Translations under genes and position numbers: made by a program
Origin: Rhizobium sp. Root1220
GTDB lineage: Bacteria; Pseudomonadota; Alphaproteobacteria; Rhizobiales; Rhizobiaceae
Direction: 5' to 3'
Assembly: GCF_001426265.1 (NCBI RefSeq)
Contig: NZ_LMDG01000007.1
Span: 46,558 to 110,557 of the forward strand
Length of the DNA: 64,000 nt
Shown here: piece after piece, positions 31,003-41,523 of the stretch
How positions within the stretch are numbered: the stretch's first letter is position 1
How the letters are laid out: each line of letters begins with the position of its first letter
The notes under the pieces: model-generated
The model's input: the letters and a program-made list of their open reading frames with translations, nothing else
Databases searched by the model: none
What the model was told of the DNA's origin: nothing

Positions 31003-31407
31003 TCAGACTTGCTCGATCTCGATCAAGGTCCCGAAAAAATCCTTCGGATGCAGGAAGAGCACTGGTTTTCCATGGGCGCCGATCTTTGGATCGGGACTAC
31101 CAAGTACCCTCGCCCCCGCCTGGATGAGATGCTCGCGAGCGGCAAGGATATCAGACACTTCGTAGCAAATATGATGCATGCCGCCGGACGGATTCTTTTG
31201 CAGAAAAGCAGCGATCGGGGAGTCTGGACCGAGCGGCTCTAGCAGCTCCAACTTGGTATTCGGCAGTTCGACGAAAACAACGGTGACGCCGTGTTCCGAT
31301 AGCACTTGCGGCGCAGACACGCTTGCTCCGAGCGTGTCGCGATACGCCGTCACGGCCGCCGCGAGATCCGGAACGGCGATCGCGATGTGGTTGACACGGC
31401 CGAGCAT
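31003..31407 (-). CDS. mce: methylmalonyl-CoA epimerase
   Basis: A 134-residue glyoxalase-fold enzyme that interconverts the (S)- and (R)-methylmalonyl-CoA epimers in propionate degradation. Metal ligands are visible: His in GRVNHIAIAV (residue about 6), His in GGMHHICYEV, and Glu in FFGTLIEIEQV. It begins three bases after the RNase J stop and is probably co-transcribed with it. Confidence 0.93.
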   Translation of the reverse strand: MLGRVNHIAIAVPDLAAAVTAYRDTLGASVSAPQVLSEHGVTVVFVELPNTKLELLEPLGPDSPIAAFLQKNPSGGMHHICYEVSDILAAREHLIQAGARVLGSPDPKIGAHGKPVLFLHPKDFFGTLIEIEQV

Positions 31408-31410
31408 AGG

Positions 31411-33081
31411 TCAGACCTTGGTGACGAACACGGTAACGATCGGCTTCTTTCCCCATATCTGGTTCGCAGCAGAGCGTATGGCTCGGCGGGCGGATTCCTG
31501 CAAAAGATCCAGATCCTTGCGGCGAGCGCGGGGAATGCTTTCGATAGCGCCGACCGCAGCCTCGAAGAGCGCGTCCTCCATGTCATCGCCTTCATCGTCG
31601 TACTGTGGAAGGCCGATCGCGACGAGGTCAGGTTCGCCAACCATGTCATAGCGACCGTCTATCACGAAGTTGAAAGCCACGTGACCGACGTAGGAAAGCT
31701 TCTTGCGCTCGCCGATGCCCATCTCATCGAAATCACCGATGAGAATACCGTCTTTGTAAATGCGGCCATGTGGTGCCTCATCGATCACCTCGACAGGACC
31801 GGGCGCGAGGCGCAGAACGTCGCCATTGCGGACACGCGGCACTATGGAGATGCCGGACTGCTCGGCAAGCTCCTTGTGCGCCGTCAGGTGTGTCGGCTCA
31901 CCGTGAACCGGAACAACCACCTTTGGGCGGGTCCATTGGTACATCTTCTGTAGCTCGTTTCGGCGTGGGTGCCCGGAGACGTGAACCAGTGCTTCGTTGT
32001 CGGTAATGACATGAACGCCCTGCTCGACGAGGCCGTTCTTGATATCCTGGATGGCCTTCTCATTGCCCGGAATGGCACGAGACGAGAAGACCACTATGTC
32101 ACCGGCCGCCAGCGCCACGTTGCGCATCTCGTCGCGAGAAAGCTTGGCAAGCGCCGCGCGGGACTCGCCCTGGCTACCCGTCAGGATGACCACGACCTTG
32201 TCACGCGGAATATAGCCGTAGTCTTCCTCGGAAATGAATGGCTTCACGCCTTCCATCAGGCCGACATCGCGCGAGACGTCCACGACCCGCTTGAGCGAGC
32301 TGCCGAGCAGCAACACCTCGCGGCCAGCGGCCTCCGCTGCTTCGGCAATGGTTCTGATCCGGCCGACATTCGAAGAGAAGGTGGTGATCGCGACACGCCC
32401 TACGGCGTTTTCGATGATCTTGCGCAAGCTCTCGGAGACGTCTTTCTCGGAGGGCGAAACTCCGTCCCGAAGCGCATTCGTCGAGTCGCACATCAGCGCC
32501 AGCACGCCTTCATCGCCGAGTTGGCGGAAGCGCGTCTCGTCGGTCAGCGGGCCAAGCGACGGTTCATGGTCGATCTTCCAGTCGCCGGTATGAATGACAT
32601 TGCCTGCGGGTGTGCGGATCATCAGCGACATCGGTTCGGGAATGGAGTGATTGACACCCACGCCCTCGATACTGAAGGGACCAACGTTGATCGTATCGCC
32701 CGCCGTAAACGGCGTAATCGGGATCTCGCCTATGGTGGACTTCTCGTAACTCCGCTTGGCCTCCAGCAACCCCGCCGTGAAGTTCGATGCGTACACCGGC
32801 ACGTTCAGCCCCGGCCAGAGGTCGGCCAGCGCACCGTAGTGATCCTCGTGCGCATGGGTAATGATGATCGCCTTCAGGCTCTTGCGCTGCTTGGCAAGGA
32901 ACCGGATGTCAGGCAACACCAAATCGACGCCCGGCAAATCCGGGCCGGGAAACGTGACGCCGCAGTCGACCATGATCCACTGGCGATGCTCGGACGGGCC
33001 ATAGCCATACAGGGCGAGATTCATACCGATCTCGCCGACGCCGCCCAAAGGCAGAAATACCAGTTCGTCCTGCTTCGCCAT
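31411..33081 (-). CDS. rnj: ribonuclease J
   Basis: A 556-residue metallo-beta-lactamase/beta-CASP nuclease. It has FLPLGGVGEIGMN, the zinc motif THAHEDHYGALAD (about residues 74-86), HTGDWKIDHEP, and the beta-CASP segments LALMCDSTNAL, VSGHPRRNEL and VPVHGEP. In Sinorhizobium RNase J trims rRNA 5' ends. The start at 33081 (MAKQDELVF) is preferred over a longer frame at 33102. It is 17 bases downstream of birA. Confidence 0.95.
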   Translation of the reverse strand: MAKQDELVFLPLGGVGEIGMNLALYGYGPSEHRQWIMVDCGVTFPGPDLPGVDLVLPDIRFLAKQRKSLKAIIITHAHEDHYGALADLWPGLNVPVYASNFTAGLLEAKRSYEKSTIGEIPITPFTAGDTINVGPFSIEGVGVNHSIPEPMSLMIRTPAGNVIHTGDWKIDHEPSLGPLTDETRFRQLGDEGVLALMCDSTNALRDGVSPSEKDVSESLRKIIENAVGRVAITTFSSNVGRIRTIAEAAEAAGREVLLLGSSLKRVVDVSRDVGLMEGVKPFISEEDYGYIPRDKVVVILTGSQGESRAALAKLSRDEMRNVALAAGDIVVFSSRAIPGNEKAIQDIKNGLVEQGVHVITDNEALVHVSGHPRRNELQKMYQWTRPKVVVPVHGEPTHLTAHKELAEQSGISIVPRVRNGDVLRLAPGPVEVIDEAPHGRIYKDGILIGDFDEMGIGERKKLSYVGHVAFNFVIDGRYDMVGEPDLVAIGLPQYDDEGDDMEDALFEAAVGAIESIPRARRKDLDLLQESARRAIRSAANQIWGKKPIVTVFVTKV

Positions 33082-33098
33082 ATTGCTTGTTTTTCCAA

Positions 33099-33863
33099 TC
33101 ATCCAAAGAAGACGTCGCCGGCGGCAATCGTCATCATCCTGCCTGCCCCAGTATCGAGCATCAACAGGCCATTATCATCAATTCCGTTGAAGTGGCCGGA
33201 AATCGACCGGTCCGGCAGGTTCACGGTTATCTTTTCACCGATGCCGCAGGCAAGCTGCCGCCAACGCGCGGTGATCGCGCGAATACCGCGGCCGCGATCC
33301 CACGCGCTCAACACCTCCGCCATGGCGGCGAAGAGATGCGCGAAGAGTTCCTCGGGGGACGCGGCGCTCCCCTGCTCGCGGATACATGTCACGGGGTACA
33401 GAGGATTGTCCGGCATCACGGACACGTTGATGCCGATGCCGATGACCAGCGCATGCCGCCCATCGGGCAAGGTCTCGCCTTCGACGAGAATGCCGCAGGT
33501 CTTCTTGCGTCCAATCAGGATGTCGTTCGGCCATTTCACTTCAAGCGGCTCGGCGGAGACGGGAAGGACCGCGCGCACCGCCTGATGGACGGCCACGGCG
33601 ATCGCCAGCGGTAATGAACCGAGGCGCTCCATCGGTGCCGGATCGATCAGGAGAAGGGAAGCATAGAGATTACCCCGCTCGGATACCCACGGGCGTCCGC
33701 GACGACCGCGGCCACCGGTCTGCTTTTCCGCGGTGATCCAGAGAAGGCCGCGGTCCCCTGCCCGAGCGCGGGCAAGGCATTCGCTATTGGTCGATGACGT
33801 CTCCGACAGAGCCTCGTGCCGGAAATCGTCGAGCGACATCCGGCGCCGTGCGTCGAAGCTCAT
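33099..33863 (-). CDS. birA: biotin--[acetyl-CoA carboxylase] ligase
   Basis: A 254-residue biotin protein ligase that attaches biotin to acetyl-CoA carboxylase and similar enzymes. The biotin/ATP loop KQTGGRGRRGRPWVSERGNLYASL and VKWPNDILIGRKKTCGILVEGE are conserved. There is no N-terminal helix-turn-helix, so it is a ligase without the repressor function of E. coli BirA. Its start overlaps the nuoN stop by one base (TGATG), so it belongs to the nuo transcript. Confidence 0.94.
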   Translation of the reverse strand: MSFDARRRMSLDDFRHEALSETSSTNSECLARARAGDRGLLWITAEKQTGGRGRRGRPWVSERGNLYASLLLIDPAPMERLGSLPLAIAVAVHQAVRAVLPVSAEPLEVKWPNDILIGRKKTCGILVEGETLPDGRHALVIGIGINVSVMPDNPLYPVTCIREQGSAASPEELFAHLFAAMAEVLSAWDRGRGIRAITARWRQLACGIGEKITVNLPDRSISGHFNGIDDNGLLMLDTGAGRMMTIAAGDVFFG

Positions 33864-35308
33864 CAGAAGAGCGTCGCAGCAGCAAGCTCGGCTGCACCAC
33901 CGATCGGACCGCCAATGAGCACATAGGCCAGAACGAAGAGGCCGGAAACACCGAAGACCAGACGCAGAGAGCCGGACACCCGCGCGAATTCGCCGGTGGC
34001 TTCATCGAACCACATCAGCTTGATGACGCGCAGATAGTAGTACGCACCGACGACTGAAGCGAGCACGCCAATCACAGCGAGCGCATAGAGCTTGGCTTCG
34101 ATTGCGGCCACGAACACGAAGTATTTCGCGAAGAAGCCGGCGAGTGGTGGAATACCGGCGAGCGAGAACATCAGGATGGTCAGAACCGTCGCCATGAAGG
34201 GATTGGTGGTCGAAAGACCCGCCAGATCAGCAACATTCTCAACGACAGTGCCGTCCTTGCGGCGCATCGACATGATGATCGCAAAGCTGCCGAGCGTCAT
34301 GACCATATAGATGACCATGTAGAGCATCACACCCGAAACGCCTGTCTGCGAACCAGCGGCAAGGCCGACCAGCGCATAGCCCATGTGACCGATCGAGGAA
34401 TAGGCCATCAGTCGCTTGATGTTCTTCTGTCCGATTGCAGCGAAGGAACCGAGCAGCATCGAGGCGATCGAGATGAACACGACGACCTGTTGCCAATCGG
34501 CCAGGACCGGTTGGAAGGCCGTGATGACGATGCGCGTCATCATCGCCATCGCGGCGATCTTCGGGGCGCTTGCCAGGAACGCGGTCACCGGCGTGGGGGC
34601 ACCCTCATAGACGTCGGGCGTCCACATATGAAACGGAACCGCCGAAATCTTGAAGGCAATGCCGGCCAGGATGAAGACCAGACCGAAGATCAGGCCGAGC
34701 GACCGAGCACCATCGACCGTCAAAGCCTCGGCGATGGCCGCAAACTGCGTGTGGCCAGTGAAGCCGTAGACAAGCGACATGCCGTAGAGCAGCATCCCCG
34801 AGGACAGCGCGCCTAGCACGAAGTACTTGAGGCCCGCTTCCGTCGACTTGACGCTGTCGCGGTTGATCGCGGCAATCACGTAGATGGCAAGCGATTGCAG
34901 CTCGAGGCCGAGATAGAGCGAAATCAGGTCGTTTGCCGAGATCATCAACAGGATGCCGAGCGTGCAGAGCACGAGCAGGACCGGGAACTCGAACTTGTCG
35001 AGCTGGTTCTCCTTGGCAAGGCCGAGCGACATGAACAGCGCCACGATGGAGCCTATCAATGCCGTGACCTTCATGAAGCGGCCGAAGCCGTCCGACAGGA
35101 AGACACCACCATAGGCGAGCCCCTCGCTCGGCACGAAGATGAGCCAGAGCGCCGCGGCCGCCAGCACGATCAGCGCCAGAATGCTGACCATGCGGCCGGA
35201 GCGTTCACCAGAGAAGACGCCGATCATCAGCAGCACCAGAGCACCGACCGCGAGGATCAGCTCCGGAATGGAAAGATGAAGGCTTGCGAGAAGTGTTTCA
35301 GAGGTCAT
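33863..35308 (-). CDS. nuoN: NADH-quinone oxidoreductase subunit N
   Basis: A 481-residue antiporter-like membrane subunit of complex I with about 14 transmembrane segments. Conserved features are [25 protein letters not shown] (helix 5 glutamate), [26 protein letters not shown] and [19 protein letters not shown]. Last subunit gene of the nuo operon; birA follows with a 1-base overlap. Confidence 0.97.
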   Translation of the reverse strand: MTSETLLASLHLSIPELILAVGALVLLMIGVFSGERSGRMVSILALIVLAAAALWLIFVPSEGLAYGGVFLSDGFGRFMKVTALIGSIVALFMSLGLAKENQLDKFEFPVLLVLCTLGILLMISANDLISLYLGLELQSLAIYVIAAINRDSVKSTEAGLKYFVLGALSSGMLLYGMSLVYGFTGHTQFAAIAEALTVDGARSLGLIFGLVFILAGIAFKISAVPFHMWTPDVYEGAPTPVTAFLASAPKIAAMAMMTRIVITAFQPVLADWQQVVVFISIASMLLGSFAAIGQKNIKRLMAYSSIGHMGYALVGLAAGSQTGVSGVMLYMVIYMVMTLGSFAIIMSMRRKDGTVVENVADLAGLSTTNPFMATVLTILMFSLAGIPPLAGFFAKYFVFVAAIEAKLYALAVIGVLASVVGAYYYLRVIKLMWFDEATGEFARVSGSLRLVFGVSGLFVLAYVLIGGPIGGAAELAAATLF

Positions 35309-35324
35309 GTCCCAAGTCCCGTCA

Positions 35325-36836
35325 TCATTTCATCGACAGCGCAACATCATGCGCTGCCTGGACTGCGGCCGAATAGCTATGAACCAGCTGGTCAACGGAC
35401 GCAGCGGTCACGTCGAAAACAGGAGCCGGATAGACGCCGAAGAAGATTGTCAGTGCGATCATCGGATAGAGGATCAATTGTTCGCGTGGCGTCAGGTCGA
35501 GGAGAGCCTTGAGCTTCTCCTTTTCCAGCGCGCCGAAGATTACCCGGCGATAGAGCCAGAGCGCGTAGGCAGCCGACAGGATCACGCCCGTCGCGGCGAA
35601 TAGTGCAACCCAGCTGTTGACGCGGAAGACACCGATCAGTGTCAGGAATTCGCCGACAAAGCCCGACGTGCCGGGAAGGCCGACGTTAGCCATCGTGAAG
35701 ACCATCATCGCGACCGCGTATTTCGGCATGTTGTTGACGAGACCGCCATACGCCGCGATTTCACGAGTATGCGTGCGATCGTAGACGACGCCGACGCACA
35801 GGAAGAGCGCGCCCGAGACGATGCCGTGCGACAGCATCTGGAAGATTGAGCCCTGAAGACCCTGAGCGTTGGCCGCGAAGATACCCATCGTCACGTAACC
35901 CATGTGGGCGACGGAGGAATAAGCGATCAGTTTCTTGATGTCGTCCTGCATCAGCGCCACCAAGGAGGTGTAGATGATGGCTATGACCGACAGCGCGAAG
36001 ACGAGAGGCGCGAAGAATTCGGACGCAACGGGGAACATGCCGATCGAGAACCGGATCAGGCCGTAGCCACCGAGCTTCAGCATGACGCCGGCGAGGATGA
36101 CGGAGCCTGCAGTCGGCGCCTGAACGTGCGCGTCGGGAAGCCACGTATGCACCGGCCACATCGGCATCTTGACCGCGAACGAAGCGAAGAACGCCAGCCA
36201 CAGCCACGTCTGCATGTGGGGCGGGAAATTGAAGGCTAGCAGCGCCTGAATATCCGTCGTGCCGGCCTGCCAGTACATCGCCATGATGGCGAGCAGCATC
36301 AGAACCGAGCCGAGCAGAGTATACAGGAAGAACTTGTAGCTGGCGTAGACGCGATCCTTGCCGCCCCAGATGCCGATGATCAGGAACATCGGGATAAGGC
36401 CGGCTTCGAAGAACACATAGAAGAGGACGATGTCGAGCGACACGAAGACGCCGACCATCATCACTTCCAGCACCAGGAAGGCGATCATGTATTCCTTCAG
36501 CCTCTTCTCGATCGTGAACCAGCTGGCCAGGATGCAGAAGGGCATGAGGAAGGTGGACAGAATAACGAACAGCATCGAGATGCCGTCGATACCAAGGTGA
36601 TAGCTGATGCCCGTGCCAAGCCAACCGTGCTTCTCGACCATCTGGAAGCCCGGGTTCGCGTTGTCGAAACCGATCCAGATGAGCAGCGAGAGAGCGAACG
36701 TCACCACGGTCGTCAGCAAGGTGATGTTGAGCACGTTGCGACGGCCGTTCGGGCCGTTTTCATTCATCAGCAGAAGGAGCACCACGCCGACGAACGGCAG
36801 GAAGGTGACCGTGGAAAGAATAGGCCAATCGGTCAT
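35325..36836 (-). CDS. nuoM: NADH-quinone oxidoreductase subunit M
   Basis: A 503-residue membrane subunit starting [17 protein letters not shown]. The proton-channel residues lie in [21 protein letters not shown] (Glu of helix 5), [24 protein letters not shown] and [18 protein letters not shown]. The start at 36836 shares one base with the nuoL stop (TGATG). A longer frame from 37019 lies inside nuoL and is rejected. Confidence 0.97.
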   Translation of the reverse strand: MTDWPILSTVTFLPFVGVVLLLLMNENGPNGRRNVLNITLLTTVVTFALSLLIWIGFDNANPGFQMVEKHGWLGTGISYHLGIDGISMLFVILSTFLMPFCILASWFTIEKRLKEYMIAFLVLEVMMVGVFVSLDIVLFYVFFEAGLIPMFLIIGIWGGKDRVYASYKFFLYTLLGSVLMLLAIMAMYWQAGTTDIQALLAFNFPPHMQTWLWLAFFASFAVKMPMWPVHTWLPDAHVQAPTAGSVILAGVMLKLGGYGLIRFSIGMFPVASEFFAPLVFALSVIAIIYTSLVALMQDDIKKLIAYSSVAHMGYVTMGIFAANAQGLQGSIFQMLSHGIVSGALFLCVGVVYDRTHTREIAAYGGLVNNMPKYAVAMMVFTMANVGLPGTSGFVGEFLTLIGVFRVNSWVALFAATGVILSAAYALWLYRRVIFGALEKEKLKALLDLTPREQLILYPMIALTIFFGVYPAPVFDVTAASVDQLVHSYSAAVQAAHDVALSMK

Positions 36837-38836
36837 CACAGGGCACTCCCGAGCATCATCCAGGTAACAAGCGCTGCGACACCGATCAGCATCGCGAACG
36901 CGTAATGATAGACGTAACCGGTCTGCAGGCGCACCACGCGATTGGTGACATCGACGACGCGGGCGGCGATGCCGTTCGGGCCATAGGTGTCGATGACGCC
37001 GATATCGCCCTTCTGCCACAGGAAGCGACCGAGCGCCTTAGCCGAGCGGACGAAGAGAAAGTCGTAGAGCTCGTCGAAGTACCACTTGTTCAGGAGGAAC
37101 TGGTAGAGCACGCGATGTTGCCGTGCGAGCACCGCCGGTGTCGATGGCGACTTGATGTACATGTACCAAGCAATGACGAAGCCGACGACCATCGCGATGA
37201 ACGGGCTGAGCGCAACCCAAGCCGGAACGTGATGGAAATGCTCCAGCAATTCGTTGTGCTCGGAGGTGAAAAGCGCGCCCTTCCAGAACTCGGCGTACTC
37301 CTCGCCGTAAAAGCGGCCTTCGAACAACCATCCGGCGAAGACTGCACCAAGAGCAAGAATGTAGAGCGGCACGAGCATGACCTGCGGAGATTCATGGACG
37401 TGATGCATGACCTCATGCGACGCGCGCGGCTTGTTGAAAAAGGTCATGAACATCAGGCGCCACGAGTAGAAGCTCGTGAACAGGGCGGCAATGACCAGCA
37501 TCGCAAAGGCAAAGCCGGCAACCGGCGAATGCGATGCGTACGTAGCCTCGATGATGACGTCCTTCGAGAAGAAGCCGGCAAAGCCGATCGGGGTAAAGGG
37601 AATACCGACGCCCGTGATCGCCAGCGTGCCGATCAGCATCATGTAGAACGTGACTTTGATGTGCGGACGCAGACCGCCCATGTGACGCATGTCCTGTTCA
37701 CCATCGACGGCGTGGATGACCGAGCCGGCGCAAAGGAACAGAAGCGCTTTGAAGAAGGCGTGCGTGAACAGGTGGAAGATGGCTGCGCCATAAGCGCCGA
37801 CGCCAAGGGCCACGAACATGTAGCCAAGCTGCGAACAGGTCGAATAGGCGATCACGCGCTTGATGTCATTCTGCACGAGGCCGACGGTCGCCGCGAAGAA
37901 GGCGGTGATCGCCCCGATGATCGTCACCACGGTCAGGGCATCAGGCGACAGTTCGAACAGCGGCGACATGCGGGCGACGAGGAAGACGCCGGCGGTAACC
38001 ATGGTTGCGGCATGGATGAGCGCCGAAACGGGTGTCGGGCCTTCCATGGCGTCCGGAAGCCAGGTGTGCAGCAGGAACTGCGCCGACTTGCCCATCGCGC
38101 CCATGAAGAGCAGCAGGCAGGCGCCCGTCAGCGCGTGAGCCTTGTCGAGGTGCATGCCGAACAGGTTGAGAACAATCTCGCCGCCCTCACCGCCACCTTC
38201 GGCCGGAGCGAAGCTCGCAGCGTTGGCGAAGATGGTGTCGAGATTGATGGCACCGAACAGAACAAAGAGGCTCGCAATGCCGAGGATGAAGCCGAAGTCG
38301 CCGACGCGGTTGACAATGAAGGCCTTCATGGCCGCAGCGTTTGCAGACGGCTTCTTGAACCAGAAGCCGATGAGCAGATAGGACGCCAGACCCACGCCTT
38401 CCCAGCCGAAGAACATCTGGGCAAGGTTGTCGGATGTCACCAGCATCAGCATGGCGAAGGTGAAGAGCGACAAATAGGCAAAGAAGCGCGGGCGATGCGG
38501 GTCGTGATGCATGTACCCGATCGAATAGACGTGAACCAGCGTCGAGACCGTGTTGACGACGATCAGCATGACGGAGGTCAGCGTATCGATGCGCAGCGAC
38601 CAGGAGACGTCGATGCCCCCGGACTGGATCCAGCGCAGCACTTCGACCTTGATCGGGCCTCCCTCGACGTGCCCCATGCCGACGGTAATAAAAACGTACC
38701 AGGACAGGACCGCGGCGATGATCATCAAGCCTGTTGTAACGAATTCCGATGCCTTGGAGCCGATCGCGCGGCCGAAAAGACCGGCAATGATCGCGCCGAT
38801 CAGCGGAAGAAAGACGATAGCCTTATATAAAAACAT
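36836..38836 (-). CDS. nuoL: NADH-quinone oxidoreductase subunit L
   Basis: A 666-residue membrane subunit, the longest antiporter-like one. Key segments are [56 protein letters not shown] and [23 protein letters not shown]. The C-terminal region after residue about 560 carries the traverse helix and last membrane segment. It starts 6 bases after nuoK. Confidence 0.97.
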   Translation of the reverse strand: MFLYKAIVFLPLIGAIIAGLFGRAIGSKASEFVTTGLMIIAAVLSWYVFITVGMGHVEGGPIKVEVLRWIQSGGIDVSWSLRIDTLTSVMLIVVNTVSTLVHVYSIGYMHHDPHRPRFFAYLSLFTFAMLMLVTSDNLAQMFFGWEGVGLASYLLIGFWFKKPSANAAAMKAFIVNRVGDFGFILGIASLFVLFGAINLDTIFANAASFAPAEGGGEGGEIVLNLFGMHLDKAHALTGACLLLFMGAMGKSAQFLLHTWLPDAMEGPTPVSALIHAATMVTAGVFLVARMSPLFELSPDALTVVTIIGAITAFFAATVGLVQNDIKRVIAYSTCSQLGYMFVALGVGAYGAAIFHLFTHAFFKALLFLCAGSVIHAVDGEQDMRHMGGLRPHIKVTFYMMLIGTLAITGVGIPFTPIGFAGFFSKDVIIEATYASHSPVAGFAFAMLVIAALFTSFYSWRLMFMTFFNKPRASHEVMHHVHESPQVMLVPLYILALGAVFAGWLFEGRFYGEEYAEFWKGALFTSEHNELLEHFHHVPAWVALSPFIAMVVGFVIAWYMYIKSPSTPAVLARQHRVLYQFLLNKWYFDELYDFLFVRSAKALGRFLWQKGDIGVIDTYGPNGIAARVVDVTNRVVRLQTGYVYHYAFAMLIGVAALVTWMMLGSAL

Positions 38837-38842
38837 GAGCCC

Positions 38843-39151
38843 TCAGCCCTTCATCATATTGACGTCTTCCACCGCGATGGAGCCGCGGTTGCGGTAGAAG
38901 ACGACGAGAATTGCGAGACCGATAGCCGCTTCAGCAGCAGCGACGGTCAGAATGAACAATGCAAAGACCTGGCCGACGATGTCGTTCAGGAACGACGAGA
39001 AGGCGACCATGTTGATGTTGACCGCGAGCAGAATGAGCTCGATCGACATCAGGATAACGATGATGTTCTTCCGATTAAGGAAGATGCCGAAGACGCCGAG
39101 CGTGAAGAGGATGGCGCTGACCGTCAGGTAATGGGAAAGTCCGATGACCAT
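38843..39151 (-). CDS. nuoK: NADH-quinone oxidoreductase subunit K
   Basis: A 102-residue subunit with three transmembrane segments and the conserved [26 protein letters not shown] (membrane glutamate) and [21 protein letters not shown]. Full family length. Confidence 0.97.
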   Translation of the reverse strand: MVIGLSHYLTVSAILFTLGVFGIFLNRKNIIVILMSIELILLAVNINMVAFSSFLNDIVGQVFALFILTVAAAEAAIGLAILVVFYRNRGSIAVEDVNMMKG

Positions 39152-39179
39152 TGTGTTTTTCCTTAAGCTCGCGCCTGCC

Positions 39180-39794
39180 TCAAAGGCCCTGCCCCGGCGT
39201 CACCTTGACCACCTCAACGGCGGTCTTCGGATTGCGGGCAACCTGATTGGCAATGTTCTGCCGCTTGATGTGCGTGCGATGCTTGAGCGTAAGCACGATT
39301 GCTCCGATCATCGCCACCAGCAGCACCAAGCCGGCAATTTCAAAGAAGTAGACGTAGTTGGTGTAGAGCACGTCGCCGAGTGCCGCCGTGTTGGTTCGCT
39401 CCGTGACTGCCGGGATCGGCATTGCGACCGACTTGGCGATTTCAGGGGAGATCACCGTACCGCCGACCACAACGATGAGTTCCGCGGCGAGGATCACCCC
39501 GATCAATGCGCCGATCGGCGCATATTCGAGAACGCCGGCGCGCAACTCCGTGAAGTCGATGTCGAGCATCATCACCACGAAGAGGAAGAGAACGGCCACG
39601 GCGCCCACATAAACGACAAGCAGGATCATCGCCAGAAATTCGGCGCCGAGCAGCAGGAACAGGCCTGCCGCGTTGAAGAAAACCAGGATCAGGAAGAGAA
39701 CCGAATGAACCGGGTTCTTCGACCAGATGACCATGAACGCCGACGCTATCGCGATAAAGGCGAAAAGATAGAAAAATAGAGCCTGCAGACCCAT
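39180..39794 (-). CDS. nuoJ: NADH-quinone oxidoreductase subunit J
   Basis: A 204-residue subunit with five membrane segments. The conserved third helix [24 protein letters not shown] is clear. The start at 39794 ([11 protein letters not shown]) fits the family; the longer frame adds 46 Arg-rich residues. It is separated from nuoI by about 145 bases, the widest gap inside the late part of the operon; I see no gene in that gap. Confidence 0.96.
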   Translation of the reverse strand: MGLQALFFYLFAFIAIASAFMVIWSKNPVHSVLFLILVFFNAAGLFLLLGAEFLAMILLVVYVGAVAVLFLFVVMMLDIDFTELRAGVLEYAPIGALIGVILAAELIVVVGGTVISPEIAKSVAMPIPAVTERTNTAALGDVLYTNYVYFFEIAGLVLLVAMIGAIVLTLKHRTHIKRQNIANQVARNPKTAVEVVKVTPGQGL

Positions 39795-39938
39795 GTTGGT
39801 GCCTTTTTCATCTTCCCCCGGGCAGCCGGGAGTATCCCTGCCCGATGAAGCATTGCGTGGACATATCCAGGCAAAGCCTCGGTGCATGTTGACCGGAAGA
39901 CGCGCGCTACGCAGCCTCTTCCGGCATTTCAATTGCGA

Positions 39939-40430
39939 TCAGCGGTAAGGAGCATCCAGCGCGATGTTGCGCGCGATTTCACGCTCCCATCGGTCGCCGT
40001 TCTCCAGAAGTCGCGCCTTGTCGAAGTAAAGTTCTTCGCGGGTTTCCGTTGCAAATTCGAAATTCGGACCTTCGACGATCGCATCGACCGGGCATGCCTC
40101 CTGGCAGAAACCGCAGTAGATGCACTTCACCATGTCGATGTCATAACGTACCGTCCGACGCGTTCCATCGTTGCGGCGCGGGCCGGCTTCGATGGTGATC
40201 GCCTGGGCAGGACAGATTGCTTCGCAGAGCTTGCAGGCGATGCAGCGCTCTTCACCGTTGGGATAACGGCGCAATGCGTGCTCGCCACGGAAGCGCGGGC
40301 TGACCGGTCCCTTTTCAAACGGGTAGTTGATCGTCGCCTTCTGCTTGAAAATGTAGCGGAAGGTCAACCAGAACGCGCTGATGAATTCCATGAGGAACAA
40401 CGAACTGACAGCGTTGGACAAGCCTGCCAT
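39939..40430 (-). CDS. nuoI: NADH-quinone oxidoreductase subunit I
   Basis: A 163-residue peripheral subunit with two [4Fe-4S] motifs: [19 protein letters not shown] and [19 protein letters not shown]. The N-terminus has [20 protein letters not shown], an amphipathic membrane-contact helix. The start at 40430 (MAGLSNAV) is preceded by GGAG. Confidence 0.97.
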   Translation of the reverse strand: MAGLSNAVSSLFLMEFISAFWLTFRYIFKQKATINYPFEKGPVSPRFRGEHALRRYPNGEERCIACKLCEAICPAQAITIEAGPRRNDGTRRTVRYDIDMVKCIYCGFCQEACPVDAIVEGPNFEFATETREELYFDKARLLENGDRWEREIARNIALDAPYR

Positions 40431-40470
40431 CTTCAATCTCCAAAATTGCATGAAACGAGAGCAGGCATGA

Positions 40471-41511
40471 TCACGAACCCATCAGTTTCAGCACGAATGC
40501 AACAATGACGACCATGGCCAGCGACAGAGGAAGGAAGACCTTCCAGCCGAGGCGCATCAGCTGGTCATAGCGGTAGCGCGGGACGAATGCCTTGACCATC
40601 GCGAACATGAAGAACACCAGGCACGACTTCAGCATGAACCAGATGATGCCGGGAACCCAGTTCAGGAACCAGACGTCAACCGGCGGCAGCCAGCCTCCAA
40701 GGAACAGGATCGTCGTCAGCGAGCACATCAGCACGATGGCTGCGTATTCGCCGAGCATGAACATCATGTAGAGCGCGGAGCCATATTCGACCATGAAGCC
40801 GGCAACGAGTTCCGATTCCGCTTCCGGAAGATCGAAGGGCGGACGGTTCGTTTCAGCAAGCGCCGAAATGAAGAAGATGATGAACATCGGGAACAGAGCC
40901 AGCCAATGCCAATCCAGAAAGGATGACGGCAGGCCGATGCGGGTTCCGATGCCGCTCTGCTGAGCGTGAACGATATCGGTCAGGTTCAGCGAACCTACGC
41001 AGAGCAAGACAGTGACAATGACGAAACCGATCGAGACTTCGTAGGACACCATCTGTGCCGCGGAGCGAAGCGCGCCCAGGAAGGGGTACTTCGAGTTCGA
41101 AGCCCAGCCCCCCATAATGACGCCATAGACTTCGAGCGACGAGATCGCGAAGATGTAGAGGATACCGACATTGATGTTCGCGATGACCCAGCCATCGGCA
41201 AACGGCACGACGGCCCAGGTGGCAAGCGCCAGAAGCACGGTCACCAGCGGCGCCAGAAGGAAGACTGCCTTGTCGGCGCCGGCCGGAATAATGGGTTCCT
41301 TGAAGACAAACTTCAAAAGGTCGGCGAAGGACTGGAAAAGACCGAACGGACCCACCACATTCGGACCACGGCGCAGCTGGACGGCTGCCCAGATCTTGCG
41401 GTCAGCCAACAGAATGTAGGCGATGAACACGAGCAGGCAGACGAGGACAAGAAGCGACTGACCGACCATGATCAGGCCCGGCCAGACGTATGTTGAGAAA
41501 AATGATTCCAT
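40471..41511 (-). CDS. nuoH: NADH-quinone oxidoreductase subunit H
   Basis: A 346-residue membrane subunit that forms the quinone chamber. It has eight to nine helices and the conserved loops [62 protein letters not shown] and [29 protein letters not shown]. Thirteen bases after nuoG. Confidence 0.97.
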   Translation of the reverse strand: MESFFSTYVWPGLIMVGQSLLVLVCLLVFIAYILLADRKIWAAVQLRRGPNVVGPFGLFQSFADLLKFVFKEPIIPAGADKAVFLLAPLVTVLLALATWAVVPFADGWVIANINVGILYIFAISSLEVYGVIMGGWASNSKYPFLGALRSAAQMVSYEVSIGFVIVTVLLCVGSLNLTDIVHAQQSGIGTRIGLPSSFLDWHWLALFPMFIIFFISALAETNRPPFDLPEAESELVAGFMVEYGSALYMMFMLGEYAAIVLMCSLTTILFLGGWLPPVDVWFLNWVPGIIWFMLKSCLVFFMFAMVKAFVPRYRYDQLMRLGWKVFLPLSLAMVVIVAFVLKLMGS

Positions 41512-41523
41512 AGTCCCCTGCCC

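Noticed and set aside
36905..38830. 641-codon open frame antisense to nuoL
   Set aside because: It is the mirror of a strongly conserved gene in high-GC DNA, with a charged low-complexity translation rich in Asp, Glu, Arg and His and no ribosome site.
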